A stretch of 64,000 nucleotides of DNA, from contig NZ_CATNVB010000003.1 of the NCBI RefSeq assembly GCF_951230165.1, forward strand, positions 92,169-156,168, in the 5' to 3' direction. Made by a program: the position numbers and the translations under genes. The notes below the pieces were generated by a model. That model did no database searches. It was not told the DNA's origin and worked only from the letters and a program-made list of their open reading frames with translations. The stretch is from Lentilactobacillus sp. Marseille-Q4993. GTDB taxonomy: Bacteria > Bacillota > Bacilli > Lactobacillales > Lactobacillaceae. Shown here one piece after another: positions 42,498 through 51,147 of this stretch; within the stretch, counting starts at the first letter, position 1, and each line of letters starts with the position of its first letter.

Positions 42498-42878
42498 TTA
42501 GCCATACTTAGTATTTAAATCCAAATCTCCAATTCGATTCTCACCCCAGGAGTACATCATTTCTAAGATTGGGACCAAACTATATCCTAACTTTGACATT
42601 CGGTAAACTGTCCGTTTAACCTTACCTTCATCATAAAAATCTTTATTGATTAATCCATCCTCTTGTAATTCCTGTAACTGGTTGGACAGAACCTTCTTGC
42701 TAGCACTGGGAATTAATCGTCCAAACTCATTAAAGTGAACTTCCTCACCATTTTTAAGATTCCACAAAATAAATAACTTGTGTTTGCCACTAAACATCGA
42801 CATTGTAAACTCCTTGGCACAATCGTATTCACCCTTGGCTAGTTTATTAGCGACACTTTCGCGAATATCATCGCTCAT
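42498..42878 (-). CDS. hxlR: HxlR-family transcriptional regulator
   Basis: The 126-residue winged-helix protein has the HxlR pattern SGKHKLFILWNLKNGEEVHFNEFGRLIPSASKKVLSNQLQELQEDGLINK and VEYRMSK-like end (KRTVYRMSKLGYSL). Just before the helix is DCAKEF with C20-x-K22. In Bacillus subtilis HxlR, formaldehyde links Cys11 and Lys13 (same spacing) and turns the protein into an activator. It is divergent from hps-phi, the arrangement of B. subtilis hxlR-hxlAB. A palindrome GTTACCTGAAAGTAAC lies just before its start. Confidence 0.87.
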   Translation of the reverse strand: MSDDIRESVANKLAKGEYDCAKEFTMSMFSGKHKLFILWNLKNGEEVHFNEFGRLIPSASKKVLSNQLQELQEDGLINKDFYDEGKVKRTVYRMSKLGYSLVPILEMMYSWGENRIGDLDLNTKYG

Positions 42879-42896
42879 TTGATCACTCCTTGACCG

Positions 42897-42912
42897 GTTA
42901 CCTGAAAGTAAC
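42897..42912. promoter_or_regulatory. Candidate HxlR operator
   Basis: GTTACCTGAAAGTAAC has five-base inverted arms (GTTAC/GTAAC). It lies 18 bases before hxlR and about 57 bases before the TATAAT at 42969-42974 that probably drives hps. Confidence 0.45.
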
Positions 42913-43019
42913 TAATTTCCTGTTTGGATTGTAAGGTATAAAATACACCCTATCTCAAAAAAATCAAATATAATTTACATGGGATTTTGAATCCCAATAT
43001 TTTTCTAGGAGGATGAACA

Positions 43020-43652
43020 GTGAAATTACAATTAGCAATTGATCTTGAAGACGTTGAAGGTGCAATTAACCTGATTGAAAAGACCAAAGACAGCGTGGAT
43101 ATTTTTGAATATGGTACCCCACTTGTCATCAACTTCGGTCTCGAAGGACTTAAAAAGATTCGTGACCGCTTCCCAGACATCACGCTACTCGCCGACCTTA
43201 AGATTATGGATGTTGCTTCTTACGAAGTTGAACAAGCCTTCAAATATGGGGCTGACATTACCACAATCTTAGCTGCCGCTGAGGATCAGTCAATCAAAGA
43301 TGCCGTTAAGGCTGCTCATGATGCTGGTAAAGAATTACTTGTCGACATGATTGGAATTCACGACCTTGCCACTCGCGCAAAGGAAATTGATGCGATGGGT
43401 GCAGACTACATCGGAACCCACACAGGCTACGATCTCCAAGCTCTTGGCGAAACTCCATTTGAAGCATTCAACACTATTAAAGAAAACGTAACTACAACAA
43501 AGACTGCAGTAGCCGGTGGTATCAAACTCGCCACTGCTAAGCAGATCATTGATGCTGTTCCTGATTTACTGATTGTTGGTGGTGGTATCTCAACCGTTGA
43601 TGATCCTGCTGAAGCAGCTAGAGCAATCAAAGCATTGATGCCAGCCGATTAA
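43020..43652 (+). CDS. hxlA: 3-hexulose-6-phosphate synthase
   Basis: The 210-residue enzyme condenses formaldehyde with ribulose 5-phosphate to hexulose 6-phosphate. It is an OMP-decarboxylase-like barrel: MKLQLAIDLEDVEGAINLIEK, LLADLKIMDVASYEVEQAFKYGAD, ELLVDMIGIHDLATRAKEIDAMGADYIGTHTG, and VAGGIKLATAKQI with the phosphate-binding GGGI near the end. The related KGPDC/SgbH group is excluded by partnership with a PHI gene and an HxlR regulator. Start is GTG 43020 after AGGAGGATG. Formaldehyde detoxification or fixation is the likely role. Confidence 0.92.
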   Translation: MKLQLAIDLEDVEGAINLIEKTKDSVDIFEYGTPLVINFGLEGLKKIRDRFPDITLLADLKIMDVASYEVEQAFKYGADITTILAAAEDQSIKDAVKAAHDAGKELLVDMIGIHDLATRAKEIDAMGADYIGTHTGYDLQALGETPFEAFNTIKENVTTTKTAVAGGIKLATAKQIIDAVPDLLIVGGGISTVDDPAEAARAIKALMPAD

Positions 43653-43665
43653 GGAAGCGATTTGA

Positions 43666-44199
43666 ATGAATGATTACTGGTCAATTATTCTCAGTGAACT
43701 AAGTGCCGTAAATGTAACAGTTACTGATGAGTTTGCTCAATTAGTTAAAAACGCAAACCAAGTTTTCGTTTTTGGCGCTGGTCGTTCAGGATTAGCGATA
43801 AAAGCCTTCGCCATGCGACTTTCTCAGTTGGGGAAACCAGCTTTTGTTGTTGGTGAAACCACAAACCCACCAATTGGTGACGGTGATTTATTCACCGTTG
43901 CTTCCGGTTCTGGGACCACCTCTCAAGCAATCACGCTAGCCGATAAAGCTAAGGTGACTGGTGCTAAAGTAGCTTTAATTACCGCTTCACCAGACTCACC
44001 ACTAGCAGCCACAGCTGATTTAGTTACCAACCTTGGCGGCAAGGCAAAATATGATAACGATTCTAGTACCGTCCAACCAATGGGGTCACTATTTGAACAA
44101 TCGGTTTTCATTTTTGGTGATGCCTTCGTTCTAAAGTACATGAACGATTTCCAAGTTAGTGAGACCGATATGCAGAAACGCCATGCTAATTTGGAGTAG
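43666..44199 (+). CDS. hxlB: 6-phospho-3-hexuloisomerase
   Basis: This 177-residue SIS-domain enzyme isomerises hexulose 6-phosphate to fructose 6-phosphate. The SIS pattern is FVFGAGRSGLAIKAFAMRLSQLGKPAFVVGETTNPPIGDGDLFTVASGSGTT, followed by KVALITASPDSPLAATADLVTNLGG and the C-terminal FEQSVFIFGDAFVLKYM. All are typical of PHI proteins. It follows hps by 13 bases and completes the two-step ribulose-monophosphate bypass that returns carbon to hexose phosphate. Confidence 0.93.
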   Translation: MNDYWSIILSELSAVNVTVTDEFAQLVKNANQVFVFGAGRSGLAIKAFAMRLSQLGKPAFVVGETTNPPIGDGDLFTVASGSGTTSQAITLADKAKVTGAKVALITASPDSPLAATADLVTNLGGKAKYDNDSSTVQPMGSLFEQSVFIFGDAFVLKYMNDFQVSETDMQKRHANLE

Positions 44200-44260
44200 G
44201 GAATACCGTAAAAATTTTTAATTTCGGTTTAATGCCCCAAAAAGAACAATAATTAGATAA

Positions 44261-44308
44261 AAAATTGCAGTGCTAACTTCATTTTCTTGAAATTAGCACT
44301 GCTTTTTT
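44261..44308. repeat. Dispersed terminator-like hairpin repeat, copy 2
   Basis: GCAGTGCTAA (44267-44276) pairs with TTAGCACTGC around TTCATTTTCTTGAAA, followed by TTTTTT; A-rich on the other side. It lies between convergent hxlB and the MFS gene and can terminate both. The loop equals copies at 16042 and 52382. Confidence 0.75.
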
Positions 44309-44335
44309 CGATATCCATAGTTATTGCCTTAAATT

Positions 44336-45538
44336 TTACAAAACATTATCCTTCTTATACGCCGATCGAACCATTACAAAATTAACAATTACCAAAATCG
44401 TGGTCATCAAGAATATATGCCGGTAATCCATAATTCCGGCTACCAGCGACCCCAACATTGGTCCAACCACAGACCCAAACGCCTGTGATGATTGGTAGTA
44501 ACTGAAAATTCGGCTGGTAACGTTAGCTGGTGATTCAAGGGTCAGCACTGTTTGTACCACCGGCAGTAATGCAGCATCAGCAATTCCAATTAGGAACCTC
44601 AGTATTCCGAGCAACCAAACCGAGTGAACAAAAAACATCGGGAAAAACACAATTCCAGAGAAGGCCAAGCCATAAAGTAGCACCTTTTGAGGACCAACTC
44701 GGTCACCCAGTGCCCCCAGCCTTGGCGCAGCAAACAGCGTTGCCACCCCAGGTAGGGCCGCAATCACCCCACTAACCAAAGCAACGTTGCCATGATTATC
44801 CATCAGCTGTTTGACGAACAAACTGATAATTGGGTTAATGGAGTTGGTTGCTGATTGGATCAGCAGTGATGATGCGAACATTGCGAAAACCACTCGGCGA
44901 TGGTCAATATTGATGAATGCATCCTTAAAACTATTTTTATTTTTATGCGGAATCGGTTTGAAATCTTCCTTAACGAAAAACATCGTAATCAGGGCCGCAC
45001 AAAACATCATAAACCCGAACACAAAGAATGGAATTTGATAGCCAAACATTCCAGCAAGATAGCCACCTAGAATTGGCCCAATCAGCTGACCACCGACAGC
45101 TCCAGTGGTCATACTTCCCATTGTTTTCCCACTTTTTTCCATTGGCACTTCACTGGCCACCAGGGCATAGGCGTTGTTGACATAACCTGAAAACAATCCT
45201 TGAATTCCTCGAATCGCTATCAAAACCCAAACATTAGGTGAAAAACCAGTCAGCGTTGCACTGATTGTCATTCCAATTGATGCCCGCAAAAGCATTGGTT
45301 TTCGACCAGTTCTATCAGCAAGATTACCCCACATTGGCGAAACGATAGCCTGAGCTAAGAAGGTAATTGCAAAAGCCGCTCCGGAGTATAAAGTAAGTTG
45401 CCACTTTGGAAAATTACCCATTTCCGAAATGAACAACGGTAAAAATGGCAGTGACATACTGGCTCCCGCTCCCGTTGCAAAGTTACCAAACCACAGTGCC
45501 CGCATATTCTTTTGCCATTGAGGTGTTTTTGTGCTCAT
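44336..45538 (-). CDS. MFS multidrug efflux transporter (MdtG/DHA1 type)
   Basis: The 400-residue membrane protein has about 12 spans. The N-terminal half has the DHA1 signature: MRALWFGNFATGAGASMSLPFLPLFISEMG, then MWGNLADRTGRKPMLLRAS (the loop 2-3 motif A), and VLIAIRGIQGLFSGYVNNAYALVASE. It resembles MdtG-like drug exporters of Firmicutes. No regulator is adjacent. Starts with ATG 45538 after AGAAAGGCAAG. Substrate unknown. Confidence 0.88.
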   Translation of the reverse strand: MSTKTPQWQKNMRALWFGNFATGAGASMSLPFLPLFISEMGNFPKWQLTLYSGAAFAITFLAQAIVSPMWGNLADRTGRKPMLLRASIGMTISATLTGFSPNVWVLIAIRGIQGLFSGYVNNAYALVASEVPMEKSGKTMGSMTTGAVGGQLIGPILGGYLAGMFGYQIPFFVFGFMMFCAALITMFFVKEDFKPIPHKNKNSFKDAFINIDHRRVVFAMFASSLLIQSATNSINPIISLFVKQLMDNHGNVALVSGVIAALPGVATLFAAPRLGALGDRVGPQKVLLYGLAFSGIVFFPMFFVHSVWLLGILRFLIGIADAALLPVVQTVLTLESPANVTSRIFSYYQSSQAFGSVVGPMLGSLVAGIMDYRHIFLMTTILVIVNFVMVRSAYKKDNVL

Positions 45539-45562
45539 TATCTTGCCTTTCTTTCTATAAAG

Positions 45563-45592
45563 TAAAAGTCAGCGACTAGTCGCTGACTTTTT
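45563..45592 (-). terminator. Terminator of the SGNH hydrolase gene
   Basis: AAAGTCAGCGACTAGTCGCTGACTTT is a self-complementary hairpin with a T run on either strand, overlapping the end of the 45592-46560 gene. Confidence 0.9.
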
Positions 45593-46560
45593 TAATCAAG
45601 TTGCTTCTCTAACCACAAACTAAAATAATACGCGAATTTTTGATAAGTAACAACATTTGGATGTAATCGCTGATCATAATAACGAACCCTGTAGTTCTTT
45701 GAAGTAATGAACTTAGGATGTTCTTTTTTAACATCATAAGTTTTGATTCCCATGGAATTATACGTCTTCTTGAGCCCAGCCTTCAACTGACTGAATGTAT
45801 ATCCACCCGGCCCCATCTTCTTATCCATATTGCCGTAATCATACCTTGGTAATGGTAAAACAGCATAGATCTTAAGGCTAGGATTCTGGTGACGAATATA
45901 CTTGATTGCCTTCTTCAATTTCTTTTGCACTTTCTTCAGTGGTGCATTAGAATGCCGATAATCGTTGGTACCATACCCCATGACCAAGACGTTAGCTTCA
46001 TTGAAGTCAATTTGGGGCAAGATGGTAAACAAGTCGTTAAATGCGTGACCCGTAATTGATGAACGAATGTGACCTTGTTTGTAAACGGTCGTTTGCAAAT
46101 ACTTGTGGACCCAAAGTGGGTAACTGGCATTCTTATAGGTCACAAACCCGTTGTAACCCTTAGTAATTGAATCACCCATAAACAAAATCTTGTTCTTCTT
46201 AAGGGAATTAGTTCCCGGAAGTTCAACGTGATAATGCCGATTTCTAATGGTCCCTAATTCAGATTTAGGTACCGTTAGGTGAATCGTATTATCGCCGTTA
46301 TAGATTTTGTAGAGATCGCCCGTATCAGATTTCTGGTACGCAAACCAGTTTTCGTTGGGATATTTAGTTTGGATTTGCTTATCCTTAACGTAAACCGGGA
46401 ACTCGGTAATCATATGGTACTCGATTCCATTGAGTTGCTTGATTGCCGCCCGCTTAATGTCAGCGGGAGCATGACTTGACGAACCGCCCGTATTGACGGG
46501 AATTAACACCAATGCCATAAGCAACACAGTTCCCAGGTAAATTCGTTTTAGAATATTCAT
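45592..46560 (-). CDS. Secreted SGNH/GDSL-family hydrolase
   Basis: The 322-residue protein has a signal-type N terminus (ILKRIYLGTVLLMALVLIPV; cleavage around residue 28). A short lead domain follows, then the SGNH fold: FMGDSITKG (Ser of block I, about residue 155), YGTNDYRHS (block III Asn) and DQRLHPNVVTY (block V Asp and His). Such enzymes deacetylate or de-esterify cell-wall or polysaccharide esters. It is divergent from the GH25 lysozyme, which fits a wall-remodelling pair. Upstream, at 46694-46789, lies an unusual hairpin element. Confidence 0.88.
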   Translation of the reverse strand: MNILKRIYLGTVLLMALVLIPVNTGGSSSHAPADIKRAAIKQLNGIEYHMITEFPVYVKDKQIQTKYPNENWFAYQKSDTGDLYKIYNGDNTIHLTVPKSELGTIRNRHYHVELPGTNSLKKNKILFMGDSITKGYNGFVTYKNASYPLWVHKYLQTTVYKQGHIRSSITGHAFNDLFTILPQIDFNEANVLVMGYGTNDYRHSNAPLKKVQKKLKKAIKYIRHQNPSLKIYAVLPLPRYDYGNMDKKMGPGGYTFSQLKAGLKKTYNSMGIKTYDVKKEHPKFITSKNYRVRYYDQRLHPNVVTYQKFAYYFSLWLEKQLD

Positions 46561-46693
46561 AATTTACCCCCGAAATGCATTTTTCTACAACTATACATAG
46601 TAACAAGTTTTCGGAAACCAGTAAAGGAAACTTGACATTTTTTTAATTCTCGGTTCAAGTTAGTTGCTCACAACGAAATCTTTTCGTAATAAA

Positions 46694-46789
46694 GACGTAA
46701 AGGAATCGATAAAACCCCAAACACAAGGCACCACTGAGCCATTTATAGTTGATGATGTAAACCACCTGTTCCGTACCACCCCTTGTGTT
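46694..46789 (-). other. Structured element related to the 16.3-kb hairpin array
   Basis: AACACAAGG (46720-46728) and CCTTGTGTT (46781-46789) form a perfect nine-pair stem enclosing 52 bases. On the minus strand GGGGTGGTAC is followed by CCTTTACGTC (46703-46694), and the same two ten-base words occur in the same order at 16277-16330 on the plus strand. Both elements lie upstream of a gene read in the same direction. Nothing else is recognised in the 332-base gap. Confidence 0.45.
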
Positions 46790-46892
46790 GTCACCTATTT
46801 TGTCATACATTGAGCGCAATAATCAAAACTAACGCTACTGCCAATTTAGGGGAAACTTGACGGTTGCTACTACAAATAGGAGTACTGATTTT

Positions 46893-47834
46893 ATGAGGAA
46901 AAATAACCATGTTCGTTTGTTTATCACTGGAGTATTTACATTACTCATCGCCCTTTCATTTGCCAAAACAACTAAAGCTGATGACGGTACAGTTATCCCT
47001 GACATCTCTGAGTGGCAAGGAAAATTATCCGCAACTAAGGTCCAAAATTTAAAGAGTCAGGTTTCTTTCATTATTAACCGTAGACAATACGGAGCCGGCT
47101 ACCAAGATAAATACGCCACCAATAACACCAACCTATATACTCAGTACGGTGTTCCATTCGGTGAATACGACTATGCGACTTTCAATAGTAAAGCGGCAGC
47201 AAAAAACGAAGCCAATATTTTCTACGCAAATTCAAATAAGAACGCAAAGTTTTACGTTCTGGATTTTGAGGAAAACGATGTCACTTCTGGTTCAGCTAAC
47301 TCAGCCGTCAAAGCTTGGTACAAGCAGATGAGAAAGCTAACTGATAAAAAGCTGATTTTTTATTCCTACCAGGCATTTGCAACTCAAAACGCAAACAGTG
47401 CTCGGAAAAAATTCGACGCTCAGTGGATTGCTAACTACTCATACAGACCAACCATCAAGACCGACCTCTGGCAATATTCAAATAAGAAGTACGTGCCAGC
47501 TTTGAAACGTTCAGTCGATGCCAGTACGATTTTAAGCTCTGACAAACCAATTTCATGGTGGATCGGTGGTCAAAGCGCCGCAACGGACCAAACTCAGCTT
47601 GAAACTACAGCAACTTCCAGTTATTATGAAGACGTCCCAACCCAAATTACTGCAACGAAGAAAGTTTACGAATATAATAAGTCTAAGTTCAAGGCAGTAA
47701 ATCGGGTTACAACGATTCAACCGGGGACAACCTTGTCCATTACTGGAATCAAGCAACGTTCCACTGGCTCGTACTATTTCGTTACGGCTGACGGCTACTT
47801 TGTCACCGCAAACAAGTCGTACGTTCAGGAATAA
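46893..47834 (+). CDS. Secreted GH25 lysozyme with SLAP-like wall-binding repeat
   Basis: ATG 46893 follows AGGAG by ten bases and starts a typical signal peptide (MRKNNHVRLFITGVFTLLIA; cleavage near TKA); an in-frame TTG at 46857 is an alternative. The GH25 domain spans roughly residues 30-210: VIPDISEWQGKLS with the first catalytic Asp, FIINRRQYGAG, FGEYDYA, and FYVLDFEENDV with the catalytic Asp/Glu. The last 70 residues (VYEYNKSKFKAVNRVTTI to YFVTANKSYV) form one wall-binding repeat like those at 21897 and 62991. It should cut muramyl linkages in peptidoglycan for growth or lysis of competitors. A lipoprotein gene follows 18 bases on. Confidence 0.9.
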   Translation: MRKNNHVRLFITGVFTLLIALSFAKTTKADDGTVIPDISEWQGKLSATKVQNLKSQVSFIINRRQYGAGYQDKYATNNTNLYTQYGVPFGEYDYATFNSKAAAKNEANIFYANSNKNAKFYVLDFEENDVTSGSANSAVKAWYKQMRKLTDKKLIFYSYQAFATQNANSARKKFDAQWIANYSYRPTIKTDLWQYSNKKYVPALKRSVDASTILSSDKPISWWIGGQSAATDQTQLETTATSSYYEDVPTQITATKKVYEYNKSKFKAVNRVTTIQPGTTLSITGIKQRSTGSYYFVTADGYFVTANKSYVQE

Positions 47835-47852
47835 TCAGGAGGATCATTCATA

Positions 47853-48686
47853 ATGAAACTATTTAAATTTAGCGGTGTGCTACTCTTAGCTTTAGTTTTG
47901 GGAGGCTGTGCAGCCGGTAATAACAGTTCAAAATCGTCCAATAGTAATAGTAGCTCCAAGACTGAGATGAGCAATTCTAGCTCACAATCAAGTTCAGATA
48001 GCCAAACATCCAACTCGGAATCAACTTCTACTTCTAGCGGTTCCCAAGCAAGTTCGAGCGAAAACCAATCCCCTTCGTTTGCATCAAATACTAAACAGTT
48101 AGCGGCCAAATTGCCAGGGGTATTGTTACCCCAAAGCACCGGTCTTTCAAGTAGCCAGCCAGTAAACATTCGTTACACTGGCAATAGTTCAAGCGCCACC
48201 GTTTATTATTCAGTTGGCCAGTCAAACCTGGCTCTGAATGACAAAGGACTTGCAAACAAAGCTTCATACGCAACCTTGACTAAGAAGGATTACGCATCAA
48301 GTAGCCAAGCTGCTAGTAACGTCGACTATCAAGATGGTAGTCAAAACAAAGGCTTGCCAAAAGTAAACTTAGGGCACTCAATTATTGGTCGGCTCCAATC
48401 TGGTGCTGGTCAACAGTACATTTCATGGAACGAAGGCCGCTGGTCAGTTGTTGTGCACGGTAGTCCCGTCAATAACACTTCACCAAAGAAAGCTGCCCTT
48501 CAAACCGTAGCTTTATTCGAACAATACTCATTACCAGCTCCGCAAAAAGTTGGTTCAGTGAAATTTGAATCTGGCCAAAACACAGGCCTCGCCCAAACCA
48601 TCACTTGGCAAAATGGCAAGTCCGTTTATACCCTTAAAGCAAACGATCCTAACGTGGCCGTTGCGATGGGTGCAAGTATGAAATAA
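47853..48686 (+). CDS. Ser-rich lipoprotein, unknown
   Basis: The 277-residue protein has a lipoprotein signal (LLLALVLGGC, Cys near residue 19) and a Ser/Asn/Gln linker (residues 22-78). A folded domain of about 200 residues follows (VNIRYTGNSSSATVYYSVGQ, SYATLTKKDYAS, GQQYISWNEGRWSVVVHGSP, FEQYSLPAPQKVGSVKFESG). The domain is seen in lactobacillus lipoproteins without known function. AGGAGGATC lies before ATG 47853. It is close behind the GH25 gene and probably cotranscribed, suggesting an envelope role. Confidence 0.75.
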   Translation: MKLFKFSGVLLLALVLGGCAAGNNSSKSSNSNSSSKTEMSNSSSQSSSDSQTSNSESTSTSSGSQASSSENQSPSFASNTKQLAAKLPGVLLPQSTGLSSSQPVNIRYTGNSSSATVYYSVGQSNLALNDKGLANKASYATLTKKDYASSSQAASNVDYQDGSQNKGLPKVNLGHSIIGRLQSGAGQQYISWNEGRWSVVVHGSPVNNTSPKKAALQTVALFEQYSLPAPQKVGSVKFESGQNTGLAQTITWQNGKSVYTLKANDPNVAVAMGASMK

Positions 48687-48692
48687 CTAATC

Positions 48693-48737
48693 TAAAGCTT
48701 TATTAGTCGGAAACTCTCCGGCTGGTAGAGCTTTTTT
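48693..48737 (+). terminator. Terminator of the GH25-lipoprotein unit
   Basis: AAAGCT and AGCTTTTTTT with inner AGTCGG/CCGGCT pairing follow the stop by a few bases. Confidence 0.7.
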
Positions 48738-48811
48738 TAGTCGTCAATTCGCCCTTTTTCCCTCCTAAAGTTATAATTATTAGTAACTATTAAATGAAGG
48801 AGAGGTTTTCC

Positions 48812-49255
48812 ATGGACAAACTAGACCGTAAAATTCTCAACATCATTCAGGAGGATGGGCGGATTTCAATAAAAAACATCGCTGAAAAATGCTTTATTTC
48901 AGCCCCTTCTGCTTCAGTTCGCCTGCAGAACCTGGAAAACCACGGTTTCATCGACGGTTACACGGCGAACGTAAACTATGAAAAACTCGGCTACTTAATC
49001 AAGGCATTTGTCCGAATTGACGTCAGTTACAAGGAACTCCCTAAGTTCGTCAACTTTGTTTCAAAGGTACCAAACGTTGTGGAATGTAATTACATAACTG
49101 GGGACGCAGCCGTCCAACTCAAGGTCTACTACAAAAACATGACCGAACTTAACGAATTCAACGCGTCACTAAAGGAGTTTGGTAACACTCACACCAACGT
49201 TGCGTTCACTACTAACATTGGACCACGCCCGCTTTTGCTCCCGGAAGATAAGTAA
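48812..49255 (+). CDS. Lrp/AsnC-family regulator
   Basis: ATG 48812 has AAGGAGAGG nine bases upstream; an in-frame start six codons earlier is rejected. The 147-residue protein has an AsnC helix-turn-helix (LDRKILNIIQEDGRISIKNIAEKCFISAPSASVRLQNLENHGFIDGY) and a RAM/AsnC effector domain (AFVRIDVSYKELPKFVNFV to ATNIGPR-like TTNIGPRPLLL). It lies directly before an amino-acid permease gene, so it probably controls it in response to the transported amino acid. Confidence 0.92.
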   Translation: MDKLDRKILNIIQEDGRISIKNIAEKCFISAPSASVRLQNLENHGFIDGYTANVNYEKLGYLIKAFVRIDVSYKELPKFVNFVSKVPNVVECNYITGDAAVQLKVYYKNMTELNEFNASLKEFGNTHTNVAFTTNIGPRPLLLPEDK

Positions 49256-49287
49256 CATCCCCATGAAATAAAATATTTTGTTTTCTT

Positions 49288-49315
49288 AGGCAGGCGTCCG
49301 CGTCTGCCTTTTTTT
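49288..49315 (+). terminator. Terminator of the Lrp gene
   Basis: GGCAGGCG and CGTCTGCC pair around TCCG, followed by TTTTTTT. The permease therefore needs its own promoter in 49316-49440. Confidence 0.9.
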
Positions 49316-49453
49316 CATCAAAAATTTTCAAAGTTTGCAAAATCATGTAAAAACATCCCCTTAAAACCACTACATTTTGAATTTTGAGTGCTAAGGTAAT
49401 CCCAGTTGATTAGAAGGCCTCTAATTTAATTCATATTTTAGGAGGAAACGTGT

Positions 49454-50857
49454 ATGCAAAAAACACAGATAACAGAAAACGAGGACGGTACCAAACGTTC
49501 TCTCAGTAATCGAAACGTCCAGATGATTGCGATTGGGGGAACAATCGGAACTGGACTGTTCTTAGGATCAGGAACAACTATCAGCAAAACCGGACCATCA
49601 ATCTTGATTGTCTACCTAGTCCTAGGAATTTTCTTCTTCCTCATGATGAGGGCCATCGGGGAAATGCTTTACTCCGACCCATCACAGCACACATTCGTCG
49701 CTTTCATCACCAAATACCTCGGCCCAACCGTCGGTCACTTTACCGGTTGGACATACTGGCTTGGACTTTCGTTTTGTGCCATGGCCGAAATTACCGCCAT
49801 CTCTACATACGTTCAGTTCTGGTTCCCAAACGTGCCAGCGTGGATCATCCAGCTTGCCTTTTTAGGTACGCTAGCGGGAGTTAACCTAATCGCCGCCAAA
49901 CTATTTGGAGAAGCTGAGTTCTGGTTTGCATTGATTAAAATCGTCGCTATCCTTGCCCTAATCGTTACTGGTGCGTTCATGATTTTCAGTCATTCAGTTA
50001 CGCCAGTTGGCCACGCCTCAATGGGAAATATCTTCAATAACTTTTCAATGTTCCCTCACGGTGGAATGAGCTTCATCTCCGCCTTTCCAATGGTGTTCTT
50101 CGCCTTTCAAGGAATTGAATTTGTCAGCATTACCATCGGCGAAGCAACCACCCCTCACAAAATCATCAAAAAAGCCGTTAACGAAACCCTGCTCAAGATT
50201 TTGATCTTCTACTTTGGTGCTTTGATTGTCATCATGGGAATCATCCCTTGGACTCACCTCAATGCCGACAGTAGTCCCTTTGTTCAGGTGTTCAAACTAG
50301 CTGGCTTCCCTGCCGCTGCTGCTTTGATCAACTTCGTTGTCTTGACGTCAGCTTCGTCTTCGCTTAACAGTTTCATCTTCTCCGCTGGTCGTCACCTTTA
50401 CCAAATTGCCGATGAATTGCCCGAAGAGAGCTGGCTTAACAAGCACGTTGCTAAAATTTCGAAAAACGGAGTTCCCGCAGCCGCAATCACTTTGTCAGCA
50501 ATCTTCCTACTGATAACCCCACTCATGAGTCTGACGAAAGCCACCGCCTCAGTCTTCACCATTGTGGCCGGTTCATCAAACGACATGTACATCATCGTGT
50601 ACGCCCTAGCAATGATTGCTCACCGGCGTTACCGTGAATCAAGTGATTTCTTACCAGACGGCTTCAAGATGCCTGGTTACCAATTCACCAGCCCACTTAC
50701 CATTAGCTTCTTTGCCATCATCTTCGTCACCCTATTCTTCATTCCCGAAGATATTGTCGGTGCCGTTGGTGCCATCATCTGGACCGTTGTCTTCGGTGGT
50801 ATGACTTACGTTCACCAGAGAAGAATGGTATCTGTGGACGTGAACAGTTTGCAATAG
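49454..50857 (+). CDS. APC-family amino-acid permease
   Basis: The 467-residue protein has about 12 spans and the AAT-subfamily signature: LSNRNVQMIAIGGTIGTGLFLGSGTTISKTGPS near the start, FFLMMRAIGEMLYSDPSQHTF, and FQGIEFVSITIGEATTPHKIIKKAVNE in the middle. It resembles GabP/AnsP/ProY-type permeases. The exact amino acid is unclear. AGGAGGAAAC precedes ATG 49454. The upstream Lrp-type regulator likely senses its substrate. Terminator at 50930. Confidence 0.9.
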   Translation: MQKTQITENEDGTKRSLSNRNVQMIAIGGTIGTGLFLGSGTTISKTGPSILIVYLVLGIFFFLMMRAIGEMLYSDPSQHTFVAFITKYLGPTVGHFTGWTYWLGLSFCAMAEITAISTYVQFWFPNVPAWIIQLAFLGTLAGVNLIAAKLFGEAEFWFALIKIVAILALIVTGAFMIFSHSVTPVGHASMGNIFNNFSMFPHGGMSFISAFPMVFFAFQGIEFVSITIGEATTPHKIIKKAVNETLLKILIFYFGALIVIMGIIPWTHLNADSSPFVQVFKLAGFPAAAALINFVVLTSASSSLNSFIFSAGRHLYQIADELPEESWLNKHVAKISKNGVPAAAITLSAIFLLITPLMSLTKATASVFTIVAGSSNDMYIIVYALAMIAHRRYRESSDFLPDGFKMPGYQFTSPLTISFFAIIFVTLFFIPEDIVGAVGAIIWTVVFGGMTYVHQRRMVSVDVNSLQ

Positions 50858-50929
50858 TCACAATCTTGGCTACCCTCCGATAGTGTTGGTTCAACCCAAA
50901 GTGAATCATCACTCAATATATATATTCGT

Positions 50930-50968
50930 AGAACGATCATCAAAATTTTTATTTGGTGGTCGTTTTTT
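50930..50968 (+). terminator. Terminator of the amino-acid permease
   Basis: AACGATCATCAAA pairs with TTTGGTGGTCGTT, followed by TTTTTT. Confidence 0.8.
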
Positions 50969-51002
50969 TATTATTTCAAACTAAACTGACTGTAAATAAA
51001 AA

Positions 51003-51024
51003 AGAAACTTCAGCTGAAGTTTCT
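51003..51024. promoter_or_regulatory. Perfect 22-base palindrome before the MFS gene
   Basis: AGAAACTTCAGCTGAAGTTTCT is fully self-complementary. On the minus strand it is followed by TTTTTTATTT, as in a terminator, but no minus-strand gene is upstream. It may be an operator of the MFS gene, a relic, or the end of an unannotated minus-strand transcript. Confidence 0.4.
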
Positions 51025-51147
51025 CGGTGTTACAACTAGGTTTAAAACGGTCATTCAAATTCAATTTTTACATTCTCCGCCAACACCCTGTGATATTATA
51101 TTATAAGTATGCTTTTATAATCGCCATTATCTAAGGAGGGACATCCG

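Noticed and set aside
47825..48169. Minus-strand frame of 114 codons opposite the lipoprotein
   Set aside because: Its Leu/Glu/Asp-rich composition merely mirrors the Ser-rich linker codons on the plus strand.
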